Origin: Ornithodoros turicata
Lineage: Eukaryota; Arthropoda; Arachnida; Ixodida; Argasidae
Length of the DNA stretch: 64,000 nt
Assembly: GCF_037126465.1 (NCBI RefSeq)
Contig: NC_088204.1
Coordinates: forward strand, 73,655,807 to 73,719,806
Reading direction: 5' to 3'
Made by a program: the position numbers and the translations under genes. Shown here in pieces: positions 31,456-44,252 of this stretch (positions within the stretch are counted from its first letter, which is position 1; every line of letters starts with the position of its first letter). Below the pieces are notes generated by a model. That model was not told where the DNA came from and searched no databases. It saw only the letters and a list, made by a program, of their open reading frames with translations.

Positions 31456-31713
31456 TTCGATGCCACCCCTGCGGTGCCAGCCCGTGCTGCGGCCACCACT
31501 AATGCTCTAAGATCGGGGTGGGAAATGATGGTGTTACTTTACCCAGTCCAATGATTTTAATCAGCCGGATCTCCGGCCCCCCGCTTTTTCGTTTCCGTGA
31601 GCTGTCAATGAAAATGTTGTTTTCAAGAATATTTTCGGGATAGGAGAAACGGAGGAGGGGGATGAACTCGTTCATGTTAGTATTTTCGGTCGGTTGCGTT
31701 GGCAGATTATGAG
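31456..31713. other. Spacer between repeat elements
   Basis: Nothing recognised. Confidence 0.4.
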
Positions 31714-32138
31714 TAGGGAGTGACTTTTTCGGGTTAAATGCCTTTCTCAGATTCGGTGGGTAAAAATCGGGCGCTATTTTTTAAATCTGTAATTCGGGGA
31801 GAAATCGAGCGATAATTGTGCCTTCGGGTGTTATCGGGTGGTTTTGTTTCTCCTCTTGTCTATTAAGTCATTTCCTAATCTCTCTTTTCTGTTTTTTGTT
31901 GGTTCTTTTTTTCTTTTTTTTTTTTGCGGGATTGTGACCTTCCAGCAGTGATTTATCCCCTAAGGCATAGACAGTGTTGACACACATGGGCGTACTGCTG
32001 GGAACGTAAGTGACAAATTCTTACATGCGTTACACGTGGCGACCTGTGTTCGTCTTCAGTGAAAATCGTCACTTGAGGATTTCATAGTGACTGGAATTCG
32101 GGGAGAAATGGGGTTTAACCCGAATTGGTCACTCCCTA
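31714..32138. mobile_element. 425-bp MITE
   Basis: TAGGGAGTGAC...TTCGGGTTAAA...CCTTTCTC at the left matches, inverted, GAGAAATGGGGTTTAACCCG...GTCACTCCCTA at the right (~36-bp imperfect arms). The interior also has a paired AATTCGGGGAGAAAT at about 31791 and 32094. No ORF. I recall this element as abundant in tick genomes, but cannot verify that here. Confidence 0.75.
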
Positions 32139-35100
32139 AGTATAAGTGCATGGGGAATAAGCTTCCACAGCATGCCATTGCATATATAAAACGTTGGGGT
32201 GTGCTGAAGGGTGCAAATCGTTCTTTCATGAGTATACGAGGATAGAGGAATATCTAAATTTGTCCAAAGAGCACAACGTGCGACACGCATAGCGGGAGCA
32301 TACACAAAGTGGTACCGAAAGCGTACCCTAGTGCAGTCTGATCCGCGTATTTGCACCAAGGAAAGTCTGTGTGACGTGCACGTGATTTTTCTTGCACAAC
32401 AGAAATAATTAGTAGAACTATATCCCTTAAAACTGAGCCGGGTGTGGGCACGCGTGCTACAATTCAACTAGGTCGCGTCCTTTATGTCTGTCGCGTGTTG
32501 TTACGCAGTTTAATGTAGCAGAAATGAAAGACCCGAACAGCTAATAACGTTGCGCACCAATGAAAGGGCAAAAAATAGACTTGAAAATAGGAAAAAAATA
32601 TACAATCGGGAGATCTTTTTGAGTGCTATAAGGTTGTGCCAATTCCACAGTTTTTTAATTATAAATTGGCATTGACGTATTTTCTGAGTGTTCGTAACGA
32701 TCGTGCCGAATTCTTGGATTTGTGTAGTCTTCGGAAACGGTCCCGTTCCTATCAACTTAGAGCTGTGCAATTTGATGTACCGATATGTAGAACTAACTAC
32801 AGGAAACAGTCACTACAGTACATGTCGTCGTATTCGTTTAATCAGTTTATATGTGCTGCAGTATACCCTTTGCTTTCTAAACAGGAATTGTGTCATTTCT
32901 TTATATCCAGGGATTAAGTGAATTTCTATTGTTTATGTTCTTGTGTATAGTTATCTGTAATGATGTAATTCTCTGTATTGCTGGTTGTAATGCTGTACGG
33001 TGTATTGTTGGGAGCAGGGTCAAGTCTTCTGGCTTTTTACTCTCTCCTACCCGAAAGGAAAATAAAAATAAAAATTGAATTGAAAACAAGATCGCTTGGA
33101 AACATGAGGTCTTTCAACACAAGGGATCAATTTAGTAGCCATAGTGGCGCGGCACGTTAAAGCATGAATTATCCCGAATTTTCAATTTTGCAGTGAACGT
33201 TTTTTTGCTTTTGCGAGTGATACTGAACGGATTAGGAACGCGGAAACACCGAAAGACAAGGGCAAATAGACACGACAAGGTTCTCAACGAGACCCCTGCA
33301 TTCCTAATGGAAACGAGCGAACTCTCTTGCGTAAGTCATAAATCTGGCGGTTCCCACGAATCCCGGAAGGCTCTCGCACGAAAAACAAGTTATGAAATCT
33401 GACCCAGAAATTGGAGCCGCACGTACGATTAAGTTATCCATTTCTCGCGACGTTTTCCATTGGGACAAAGGGCACTAAATGTGTTCATTTATTTCTTTAT
33501 GCATTTTTTTTACACAGTCATTGATGGCACCTCACTTGTTCCGGGGGATATGTCTCCTCGCAACCAATTGGCACGCTCAATTGCGAGTACATCCGCCTAG
33601 TTCACACATGGGGGTGACAGGAGATAAGGGACAGACGCAAGACAGGCTTCGGTATTCTTCGCTTCTCTACCTTAAAGGAACACAGTTCAATTCAAATTAC
33701 CTTACACGCTATTTAATTTCGTACATGTTATCATAATTCAAAAGTTTGATACCGTTACGGAGCTACAGTCGAAATTGCACCGCACTTTTCCTCGCTCCGG
33801 CGCTAACCTGTGAAAATCGTTTCAGCTCAGGTTCCCCAAACTCACCTCGGAAAAGCGTGCAACGAAGAAGGCCGCCACTAGATACCCCACTGTTGCCGTT
33901 CCGGATCACTTCAGCGCGCTAAGTTTAGCGGCAACATGTTTTTATTGTTTCTGCGAATGAATCTAGTCTTTATATGTCCAAATAAAACGCGTATAACAAC
34001 TTTCTCTGTCGTGTTTCACTTTTTGGTCCCGTTTTTAAACGTGTTGAGCGATCGGAAGGATCTAGTGCACGGCTGCGTGCATCACATAGCGTACCTGTCG
34101 TACCAGGCGCCGCAGGCGCTGCAGTCGTCCATTTCTCCTTCGGTGACTTGACCTGGCTTGGATTGGATTGTGCTTCAACTGGATCTTTAGCGCGCTACAA
34201 TCCACGCAAGCCAACGTCTGGTAACAACGGGGTATCTAAGGGCGGCCTCCAGCATTGCACGCATCGGGATAGGAACAAATACATGGGAAAATGGCGACCT
34301 TGGTGGACCTGTTTCAGCTCGTGCAACGGTGTTTTTGGTTCATGCTGCCCGTGCACGCGCGTGCCACGTCATGGAGCAGTCCCGGGGGAAAAACGCATTG
34401 CGAAGCGGAGTGGCGTCGCTGTCTGAACGACGTGAGGATAAATGTTGTCAGTGAAACATTCGCGAGAACTGTTGTGGGCTACAAAAAAGTGAATCCGTAT
34501 TGAAAAAATGCAGGAAGGCGCATCATGCCGCGCATATACGGAACGCTACGATCGGATGCGTTCCAAATCCGCACGGCCGCGATAGGTATGCGCCCGCTTC
34601 TCCTGCTTTCTCATTGGATGCCGCCAACCCCTTTGCCTCCTGGGGATCCCATTGGTTGCCGCCAAAGAGAGCTCTGTTGCACCCTCACCGCATCCCCAGC
34701 CTTCATCCTCCTCTATCCTCCCTTCGTCCGACCTTTCTTTGTGTTTTGTGTTCTTTTTTTTTCGGCTACAGTCGTGACGACGCCCACTTCTGTGTGGCCA
34801 ACAACGGCGAGCCGATCCTGCCATTACCCCCCCCTTTCCCCATTGCGTTGTTCTTCTAAGCGGTAGCGCTGTGTGAACAAATTTTGCTTGCATCACACTG
34901 ATTGAAACACCGGCTTTCACTTGAGAGCAAGTTGTTTTTGCATCTTAGTGTCCCTTTAATGGTCAACCTCCGAGGAGCGAATGTGCGTCGAGAAAGCAGC
35001 GAACCTCGTCCGCAAGGCGTCAAAAAAATGTCACCGTCCAGCGTCTGTGGAGTCCGGAAGCGTCAGCTGCGGAGGAATGCGAGGCCAGCCAATCAAAGAG

Positions 35101-35799
35101 CACTTCCGCTACGAGTTTGAGTTTGAATGTAATGTACGATTTTGCGTCATGTGCGTCTCGCTGTCCTGTCGTCTGCTGTCATCTGCTCGCTGCCTACATA
35201 GCTACACTGCACCACCGCTTGAACGCTAAGCATTTCGGAATTGTTCAACTGGGGGATTTTCGTGAAGCATCTGGTACAAGATTTTGAGTTACACAACAGT
35301 AGCGTGCCCCAACCCGTACGTCCACCAATCTGTGACGTAGTAATTCAGGGGCGACCCACGACTGCGAACGAAAGCGGGTACTGATGCGGATGGCGATGAT
35401 GGCTGAGAAAAGATTAATTGTATTACAGTAGCCTTGCGAGTTCCTAAGGAAGGGAACGAAAGCGGCACGGAAACATTTGGTACTAATTAAGCGGCAACAA
35501 GTGAAAGAATAAGGCCCGGGTCCCATAGCTTTATACGAGCAGAAGCAACAGCAGCAGCAGCAAAGGAGCAGCGGCGCGGTAGCAGCAACACGGCAACGTG
35601 GCTGCACACCAGCTTTGTGTTGCTTGAGACGTTACACAGCTTCGTTTTGAATTAGCGGCAGCAGTGGCGCAGGATGCCGGAAATCGTGTTCGCAAATGCG
35701 GCATTTTTTTACGTTTCGAACATTCCGAAGGCGTACGCAGTAGCTAAGCCTTTAAATACACGCACGTAGGAATGCAATCCTAGCCCATGAGAATCACAG
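32139..35799. other. Unannotated intergenic DNA
   Basis: No conserved coding region. A LINE-like A-rich end (GAAAATAAAAATAAAAATTG, 33058-33077) marks a probable 3' tail. A block at about 34763-34812 (GGCTACAGTCGTGACG, then GTGGCCAACAACGGCGAGCC) also occurs at 15177-15226 beside the gypsy integrase fossil, so it is probably retroelement-derived. A CAG-rich stretch is at 35544-35565. Confidence 0.4.
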
Positions 35800-36350
35800 G
35801 TGTGTCTTATATCCGCCATCTTTGTAGCTACCCCCAAGCGGCTGCTTCTTGCAAAACCGCCACCTGGTCGCACGTCACAGAAAACACAATTTTGAGGTCA
35901 TGTGACTCTGTTTGCATGTCGTTTTGCCTTTTACCGACATATTTCCATCGCCAAAAAGCTAAGAGATGAACGCATTTTGCCAGCGTAAACAATGCGGTGT
36001 TTTTTCCGCAACATGGTAGCCAATATTTCCTTTGTTTATATGCGCTTCATGGGCTCAGCGAGTCTTAACGCACGGTTGTCATCACTTCTTTGGAAGTCGT
36101 CAGCAGTACGAGGCCTTACGTGCAAAACTGCGTTTTACTGCGAGATTATTGGATAAAAATAATTGCCCCGGGAGACAAACATCCCAAACGTCGCACAGAA
36201 ACGACAACCGCATTGTTTACAAACGGTTTGGCCGTCGATCACGGGCGCGGCCATCTTTAAGGTCACGTGTGCCTTGACGTTTGTTGTGACGTGCGGCCAG
36301 GAACTGTCCAGGATGCATTGCGTTCCCCCAGCACACTTTCACGGAGCAAT
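35800..36350 (+). repeat. Dispersed repeat, copy 2
   Basis: This is the diverged partner of 31005-31455, with about 100 bp of extra sequence around 36040-36150. It ends at GGAGCAATACC just before a poly-G run (36367-36376). Confidence 0.75.
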
Positions 36351-36432
36351 ACCAGAGCGGAGCGTAGGGGGGGGGGATATGTTTATTAGACAAAAAAGGG
36401 AAAAAAAACGGGGAAAGGTCAGCCAAACGGGA

Positions 36433-36660
36433 CGTCGGCTTGCTATTCCAGAAATAAGAAATAATAATAAATAAATAAAAAGAAAAGAGAATAATTAAAG
36501 AAAGAAAGAAAGAAAGAAAGAAATAAGAAGGAATAAGAAATAAATAAATAAATAAAGAAAATAAAGAAATAAGAAATAAAGACGTAAGAAAAAGAAATAA
36601 ATAAAGAAAATTACGAAATAAGAAATAAAGAAAAAGAAGTAGGAAAAAACGAAAAACTAC
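36433..36660. repeat. A-rich simple repeat (AAAT/GAAA/AATA)n
   Basis: This is an interrupted tetranucleotide array (AATAAATA, GAAAGAAA) on the plus strand. It lies 3' of the minus-strand LINE at 36839 but is separated from its stop by ~180 bp, so it may be the decayed and expanded LINE tail. Confidence 0.85.
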
Positions 36661-36838
36661 CAGATGATGAAAGAAGGATGAGGTAGATTAAAGACAAAGA
36701 TGACAAAAAAGATGACTAACAAACGGTGAAGGAATGATGAGATGAATCACAGAAGATGACTTTAAAAAGAAAGCATGAGGTTAATGCGTTGAAGGTGAGA
36801 GTGGGGCACAGAAGAAGAATGAGATTTCACGACTGAGT

Positions 36839-37767
36839 TCACAGGCTGTTCATCAGACCTGAGTCTCTCAAGAAAGTCAGCACTGCTTTGGTCACAGACT
36901 GCTGTGTGTGATCTCGTACTGGGCCGAGCAGAGTGGCCAGAGAAAAGTCCGTGCACCGCAGCTCGAGTAGGCGTCGTCTCAGCGTGGCTCGAGAGGTGTC
37001 GAATCTGTGACAGTCGAGGAGAAGGTGTGGCACATCAGCTTCAACAGCGCAAGTGGGGCATTTGGGCGACTGGAGAAGACCCATTTTACAGAGGAGTAGA
37101 GGTGTCCTGGCGACATTAAGGCGTAGTCGGTGTAGAATGGACGCTTCTTGACGCGAGCAGTGGTGTGTGGCAACGAAATCCATCGACGGGTCGATAGATC
37201 GGAGATGGTCGTTCAGTCGGACAGCGTCCTCTTGAAACTGCCGAGTGCCGTTATAACGGAGTCGCTGTGTCTGTAACCGACACGATGAGGCTGAAAGTGG
37301 TAGGAGACAGTTACTGGAGGTGCCGTCCCCATGTGCCCGACGTGCTAAGGCGTCTGCGCGGGTGTTTCCGTGCAGGCCGGTGTGACTGGGTACCCATTGG
37401 AAACACAGGCTATGACCAAAGGATAGAAGTCGGTTGTATATTGCGACTATCATGGTATCTAGGCCGCCGATTGTTCTGGAACAGTAATTTGCTAGAACTT
37501 CTAGCGCCACCTTACTGTCCGTGAACACAACCCAAGCGCCAGGCGGTGATACCGCTATGTGGTTCAACGCTGTCAGTATGGCGAAGAGCTCGGACTCTGT
37601 AGATGACGTTTCGTAGGGGAACTTGTGCGCCACTTCAAGGTTTTCGGAGCGTAGGGTATATATGCCGTGCTACGAACAGCGGCATACACGGCTTTACTAA
37701 GGTCACCAAAGTGCGAGGCGAAAGTAAAGGATGTCATGTGTTCTCTAATGTTTCCAAGGATCAGCAA
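36839..37767 (-). pseudogene. I-like LINE: RNase H domain and C-terminus
   Basis: The minus-strand frame 36839-37633 (264 codons) holds an RNase H domain: SSTESELFAILTALNHIA, WVVFTDSKVALEVL and WVPSHTGLHGNTRADALA. These carry the catalytic Glu, Asp and final Asp of the DEDD set. After it come LHRLRLNVARTP and the zinc-like CPTCAVEADVPHLLLDC. The start of the domain (GDLSKAVYAAVRS) lies in another frame up to 37767, so there is a frameshift near 37655. The RT is missing upstream: a 5'-truncated, defective copy. It differs in sequence from the 22.1- and 28.0-kb copies and lacks tail family A, so it is a separate subfamily. Confidence 0.85.
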
Positions 37768-37865
37768 GCAACAGATCCATAGATGCCGCGACGTTATACG
37801 CTAAGAATCACTCTTCTGATCTGAAGCCCATATACCGTCCTTCCAATGAATTTCAACCAAAATGG

Positions 37866-39495
37866 CTCAACGTGTTGACGGTGACGGGAAAGGTGAAACC
37901 GCGCCCCAATATATTATATTACAATTGAATCACAAGCAAGTGAATGTTCTGCCATTGTATATGCATCGCTTGCGGAGAGGTCACTTGTTCTGACCAACGG
38001 GATAGACAGGAGAATAGAGAGTTAAACCGGTGGCCATATTTGAAGTCACCCTTGATGGCGCCAGCTTGACCTTACCCTGCCTTGTTTGCAAATGGCCGAC
38101 ATTAGGTACTCATGCGGTGAGCGTCTTTGTGCGCGTGCGCTTCAAAATTCTGTGGCATTTATTGGTTCCGTAATGCCGCCAACAGTTTAAGGAGCTTTAG
38201 GCAAATTCAGCTGGTTGTTTTCGTGCACAAAAAAATTGTACTGGCTCTAGAGTGCATTGTTCACGCCCGCGTAAACCAAACGTGCGTCGCGCTCTCGCGT
38301 TTCATTGGTCCTTCGGTTCGGTCTTCGTTCGTTTTTGCCTTGAACGAAGGAGTGCGAGAGGTCTTATCTTGAAGCTTCAAAGTTCAAGGGGAAACGCCGG
38401 GCGATTGCGCGCTCTATGTATCTCTATCTCGTTCGTTCTGACCTGTAACCGTACATAGTCTACTGCACACTGAAAATTACATCGTCTTATTTATACAGAT
38501 CTGCACATAGCATTTTTGATACTAGTACTCGTTGTCACCCTTGTGTTCACGTTACTGCCACGTCTTATTAAATTTTCCTCCCGCATAAGTGAAAATATTC
38601 GTGGGTTCGGTGCGATTACCGTTATCATGGTAGGCGCAGCATCCAGCTTTCTTGCGACAGGAAAGTATAGTCCATTATTTACTCAGAAACATCTTGACGT
38701 AAAAAAGAAGGTAAGGAAAACGAAACATAAAAAAAGCACTACGAAACATTCAAAAGATATATTGCTGTGCACGAAATCCTTGCTGGGAACCTGCAGACTG
38801 TAGAGCTACAAACTTTTGCTACAAAGCTACAAAACTTTTATATAGAAGACTTACCAATGGCTTTATCGAAGAGGAGCTCCCGTGGGGAGTCTTTTCATCG
38901 CAAGCACGGATCCTTCTTCGCGTCACGCCGGTCGTTTCTGCTGATGTCTCATAAAGATTTTAAGTGCATTTTAAAGCTTTTGAGTAAAGGTGTCTCTACG
39001 TCATACTCCTTTTTTAGTAGAATACGTATGCCGTGCTTTCTGTGCAGGTCTTGTCCCCTCTTCTCCACCTTCCGCACTCAACAACAAGACGTATTTGCAG
39101 AGCTCGTGCATATTTAAAAAAATTATTTAATATATAGATGGCTTTTTTTATGCTTTTCTGAATTTTTATAAAAAGCGCTTGGAGTTTTAATTGCGCTAAA
39201 GACCTTATAGGGGTCACTTGGTAACAGTAGCAGATAATTCCTAAAGCAGCAACAAAGATGAACAATACACGGTAAGCTGTTGTCTCGTCTAATCTGTTAT
39301 TCGTACTAATTGCTGCTTTAGGGATTACGCTCTATCTTGAACCCGTCGGGAATGTAAGAATTCTAGCGAAGGAACGATGCCGGATAAAGCTACCACGTGG
39401 CAGGTATTGACCTGTTTTCAAGCGTCTCTTCTTCCATTAGGAGGGAGATTAAATTACAGCCGACGGCCAGCTAATTTATTGCGTCGTAATACCAC
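37866..39495 (+). repeat. Duplicated >1-kb segment, copy 1 (with insertion)
   Basis: It aligns on the same strand with 44253-45445. Shared blocks include CTCAACGTGTTGA(C/T)GGTGACG at the start, GTAGGCGCAGCATCCA, ACCAATGGCTTTATCGA, AAAAAGCGCTTGGAG, CTAAAGACCTTATAGGGGTC and GACCTGTTTTCA near the end. Identity is perhaps 80%. It has no convincing ORF. It could be an LTR or other long non-coding transposon body. This copy is interrupted at 37996. Confidence 0.85.
37987..38443. mobile_element. 439-bp insertion with 8-9-bp target duplication
   Basis: GTTCTGACC at 37987-37995 is repeated at 38435-38443, flanking 37996-38434. The paralogous copy at 44253-45445 has a single GTTCTGACC and no insert, so the empty site is visible. 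The insert's ends are imperfect inverted repeats: AACGGGATAGA at the left and TCTATCTCGTT near the right end. An 8-9-bp duplication fits hAT, Merlin or Mutator-like families. No transposase inside. Confidence 0.85.
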
Positions 39496-42004
39496 AGCAG
39501 GTTTTAGTATTACAACCAGTAAACACGCGCGGATATCAAAGAAATACTCAATGATGGTGTTTATCGCCCTCTGGCGATGAAACTCCCCATTCAGAGTCTT
39601 AAAAATAAAGTTGTTGTTGTTGTTACTCATGGATTGAGGGTGAGTGGTATGAAGCACGCTCCCTTTCGAGTCTATTCAGGTTTTTCGCCAAATCGACGCC
39701 GCACAGCGGTGAAACTTGGGACTCGCAAAACCAGGTACACCCGGCCGGCCCCACGTACACTTGCGGAGAAGTTGCTGCTTTTTGCATGAATCGCTGAGCT
39801 GCACCCGTATTTTGCTGTTGAAATCATGGATGAGGTAAACATTGCAGACAACGACCAGCGAAGTAAACGAAACTAGTTTTGTTCTGTGTCACAATGCGAT
39901 TCTGCGCGCCGAGGGGACACCAGTTTGTGTTTCCGCGTTTTCGTCTTTCCACACATAGAATACCGCCTCCTTCGACGCATCCTAGGCAGAAATGGATTGA
40001 GCGACTCAAAATCAGCAAACCTGTTACATCAGCAATGCTTGTGTGTCTGGCAGAGCTCTTGGAGCGGTACTGCCTACATATCTGATGAACGTTCTTTCTT
40101 TCTTTTTTTCTTCTTTTTCTAAAGCACACTTCTGTGCAACTCACGTCAGGAAGGGAAGCAAAAACTTGTCTAGACAAAACAGAACAAGATTGTTTCAAAC
40201 TGGAATAGCCATTATGTGTAAGAAAGCGCAAGAGATAGCGTGAAAACGCACACCAAGTCAGTTTTGTAACTCTGCATTTAAATCAGCCATACACTTAGAA
40301 GATGTTAGCTGTAAGAGAACTGCAGCACAGATGTCGTGTGCTTGCATGTCTCTCCCATTCCTGCGGCGCAGGACACTCGCTGCTCGTTATTTCGGCCTCG
40401 CAACCGGTAAACGTGAAATTCACCTTCACGAAATGTGGTTGATCAAACACGCCAGAACTTCGCAAATAATACGCGACAACTATAGCCTTATCTTTGTGTG
40501 ATAACTCGTAGAGACATTGAGTAGCAACAGCAACGTTTATTCCAAGGTGGAACCGCGACTGGAATGCAGCGCGGACCGGCAAACAAGCACACAAGCAACA
40601 ACCCTCAGCGCGAGCCAAAATCAACCTTAGCGTCGTCACCTGAAGCTCTATCACACTTTGGACAACCCGGTTACGCCTGCCAGAAGTATGTCAGAAGCGT
40701 TTTATACTCGTTCGCCTTCAACGCATCGAGAATTAACATTGCAGTTCAGAAATCTCAAAATCGAAACTAAGCGACAACCTGGATTCGTCCGCCATGTTGG
40801 AGTTTAGATGCGCCACCTACAGGTCATGAAAAACGCGAATAAAAACATCGCGGAGAGCACGAACCTGGCTATCGTAAATTTACGGAGCCTTGCTTGATAT
40901 CTGTAGGAGAGCGGGCTGTAGAGGGCGTGCATTGCAAGCCCACGGAGAAAAGTTAAGAGAATATGTACAGAATACGGGAGGATAGAAATAAGTATACGTA
41001 GGGTGTTTTTAATCCGAGACAGATTTCTTAACTTTTTTTTCTTTTTGAGAGAAAGTCATGAGAGCAGCATGGATACCATTTTTTTTTTCATTTTTTTGTA
41101 GCTGAGTTAGTCTATCCAGTCAGGCGCACATCCTCTCCAAGAAAGTGTGTAACGATAAGAAGCATATAATTACGTAAATTGCAGTAACTAAGTCTTTAAT
41201 GAGAATTCCGGGCAATAGCGAGATAGCAGAATGGAAGACTGTCCTTGTTGAAAGCTATTCAGTCTTTTAAAACCCTGAAACCCGTTTCTTTTTCTTTTCT
41301 TTTTTTGTAATAGTAAGCCGGCTCTATGCCTGGCAAACTTTTCGTTTTTTTTTTCTTAATAAACATTTACCCCCCCCCCTCCAAAAAAAAAGAAAAAAGA
41401 AAACGAGAGCGTGTCGTGAAATATCCATCGCCAAATTTCGCCATGACAAACCGAAACCAAAACCACGCGCTACAGGAGCGCAGGACTTTCGCCCACGGAG
41501 GCTTATCTGCATCTTATCTTCCCTGTAGGCTTATCTTATATCTGGGCCACAAAGCGGTTTATCTGACCAGCAGATGGGTTACCCGGCATTTATTACAAGG
41601 TGGCGTATAGTAGCGCGACATCGGCGAAGTCGACTTGCGGAACCGGCAGAGCGTGGTTTGAGTTTCGCTGCTAGTTGCCTGAAGCACCTGCATATGCCCA
41701 TCATGTCTCAGCGTCCTCTAACATCATGAATAAATAGTTAGCTGCCCGCAACAGATTGATAACCTCGGCTTGCAGCACGTAGTTTGCAGCTTCCGAAGCT
41801 GGACAAGACCGTGCCTACGATTTCAGAAACCCTAGCGGCATAATTTATGCGCATTTATCATTTAACGCAGTTATTACCTCAAAACGTTCGTATCCAGTCA
41901 CCCGCCAATAGATGAAGAGCCAAAATTTGTTGGAAAAGGCTCATAAGTAAAAAAATGCGTAGACCTTCTGTTTGGATGAATAGTAGGGGCAGAAAGCTTT
42001 GTAG
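39496..42004. other. Intergenic DNA with one LINE tail and homopolymers
   Basis: Apart from the tail-family-A fragment at 39548-39625, I see only short frames and T-, C- and A-rich runs (41031-41047, 41076-41098, 41346-41400). Confidence 0.4.
39548..39625 (+). mobile_element. 3' tail of an I-like LINE (tail family A)
   Basis: GTTTATCGCCCTCTGGCGAT, then GAAACTCCCCATTCAGAGTC, ends AAATAAAGTTGTTGTTGTTG. The GTT-repeat end is the probable LINE terminus. Confidence 0.7.
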
Positions 42005-42140
42005 CGAAAATAACAACTTTATTTGATTATGATGAATGGGGAGCTTCATCGTCAGGGGCGATACTCTACCCCATTGCTGGTGGCGACGCGGGAAATGGGA
42101 TAATGAGTCGCCTCACCGTCAGGACCGAAGTCCTACTGTG
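42005..42140 (-). mobile_element. 3' tail of an I-like LINE (tail family A)
   Basis: The minus strand carries CGCCCCTGACGATGAAGCTC and a CATAATCAAATAAAGTTGTT end, matching the 17725 and 28190 copies. The full ~130-bp tail is present. Confidence 0.75.
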
Positions 42141-44252
42141 TCAGAAGCACGGAGGAGAAGTAAGGAGACCGAACTCCGCTGAAAAACGACGTACCAATTT
42201 ATCGAGTCAATTGTTGGCCGCGGCGCGGCGCTCGCGTTCCCTACGGTACTAGCTCCGCAAAATCGCATGCACGGCAATGCGCCGTTTGTGCTCGAATACT
42301 CTACTCAAAAGCGTTCAAAACGAATGTTTCTTTGACAAGCATAAACGACGGTGTCTCCAGTAACGAGTTAATATTTTCTGGTCAGCTACAATTATTTTTC
42401 CTTTTCTTTTTTTCGGTTTCTGCTACCTCGTTTTTGTCTCATAGATGGAAGCTACCTGTCCGATAAAAAATGGAATCGGAAATAAGAAGCAAAAAAACGA
42501 AACTTTAATACGTAAGACAAACGTCTGACATTGCCAAAGGTGTAGTGTCGAATGCCTCCGACGGAATCCTCTGTCGCTTCTCCCCGGCCGTCTCGGGTAT
42601 CGTGCCCTTCTCTCTGTGGTGCGCGCGTACTTTGACCGCTGCGCTAACAGGCTAACATACCCCAAAGGGAGCAAACGTTGTTCCGAAAAGCCACATTTGA
42701 GTGGTATGGAGGAAAGAAAGTCAGGAGGGAAGAAAGAAAGTTAGAAGCTGTGTAATCGAAAGTCGCCGGATACAATCTTTCCGGAATCGCGCGTTATGTG
42801 GGTCGTTGCATAGGCTGGGACTGAGAAAGTTTTATCCCCGTACGTGTCAAGCAGTTAAGAGACCTTTTTGTGTGTGAGTGTAAGGAGTAGCGGGACACTC
42901 TGATGATGGGACACGGTGCGGTTCCGAAGGTTCTGGCACTTAGTTTCTTATATCTTGTCATGCATGCCAATCGCTCGCTTTTGGGAACTGCAAAATAAAG
43001 TCGGGATCTGGTCTCTCTAATTCATGTTGACGAACACTGAAATCTTGAACAACACATTACTTCTACATTATACACTATCGCTTTGGTGTTCAGTTTCAAG
43101 TTACTTGTGTACAAGCATGCTGCTCAAAGCGCACCAAATATTTTACAACCACCACACACAAAAAAACGAACAATACTGCAACACCACCAATATATACCTG
43201 CCAGAAAAGCTAAAAAGCCCGAATTCCAGTAGATATGGGATTTACCCCCCCCCCCCCCCGGTACACAAAAATGAAAATCGTCTTCGAGAAAAAGGAAGTG
43301 CATGCACTGAATCCTGTACCGCGCGTGTGCAAAGCCTGCGACAGAAGTGCGTTCTGGTACCTTGGTATTAAATTCGTGTATGGTGGGGTGCGAAATGTGT
43401 AACTCTCTATCCCAGCGGATGCATCACAATTACGACAAAAGGCTCCTGTTTCCCCTGTTTCCCAAAGTGTTGTGCATACGCGACAAAGCTCTCGTGCAAC
43501 AGCTAGAATGCAAATGCGGATTAACCAGCCCAATGACATCATTACCCTACACTGTGTTCCCGGGAACTAATACTGATCAATGCAAACCATTATCAATGTA
43601 CATCTCGCGGTCGTGCGTTGGCGGTGATATAAAAACGCGTACCATCCTGTACGATGTCGGATAACAACCTTTGTGCTTCTTCGGGTGTCGTGTTTTATCG
43701 CAAATAAAAAAAAAAGAAAAAATAGAATAGCTTCTTGACTGCGAGAGCACCACGCTTACGGAGACATTCAAGCCGTCCAGCCAACGCAGAGCCCCCTTCA
43801 CGGCGGCTTCCCCGCATTCTAAAACAAAAGCTTCTCGCTTTGCACTAACAAAAACTGTAGGCGAAAAATTCACGAAGAGATCGTTCCTTGATACACGATA
43901 AGCGTGTTTACTTATCAAAATATTTTTTTTCTGCTTCCACTGGGCACACAAGTACATCTGAAAGAGTGCATTAGAGCAACCTCATTTCAGAGGAGCAAGT
44001 ACCTGACGGAGCGCGAGCGCCGCGCCGCGGCCACATTTAGACTCGAGGAATCGAGACCACGCTTTCTCAACGGCGGCTCGGCAGGGTTCGTTCTCCTTAC
44101 TTCTCCTCCGTGGTCAGAAGCGATTGGAGGGCATAGCGTTGGTGGGTTGGATTTGGCCATGGGCCAAGAAATTTTAAAAGAGGGAGGAGGCGAGGGTGGA
44201 GCTGACTGAGAGACCAGGAAAGTGTTGTTTCGGAAGGTTTGTATAGTGTTGG
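42141..44252. other. Unannotated intergenic DNA
   Basis: No gene recognised. A C homopolymer is at 43245-43259 and an A run at 43708-43717. 43990-44210 is GC-rich with no coherent frame. Confidence 0.4.

Noticed and set aside
36433..36660. CRISPR-like or other functional array
   Set aside because: Interrupted A-rich tetranucleotide simple repeat without spacers.
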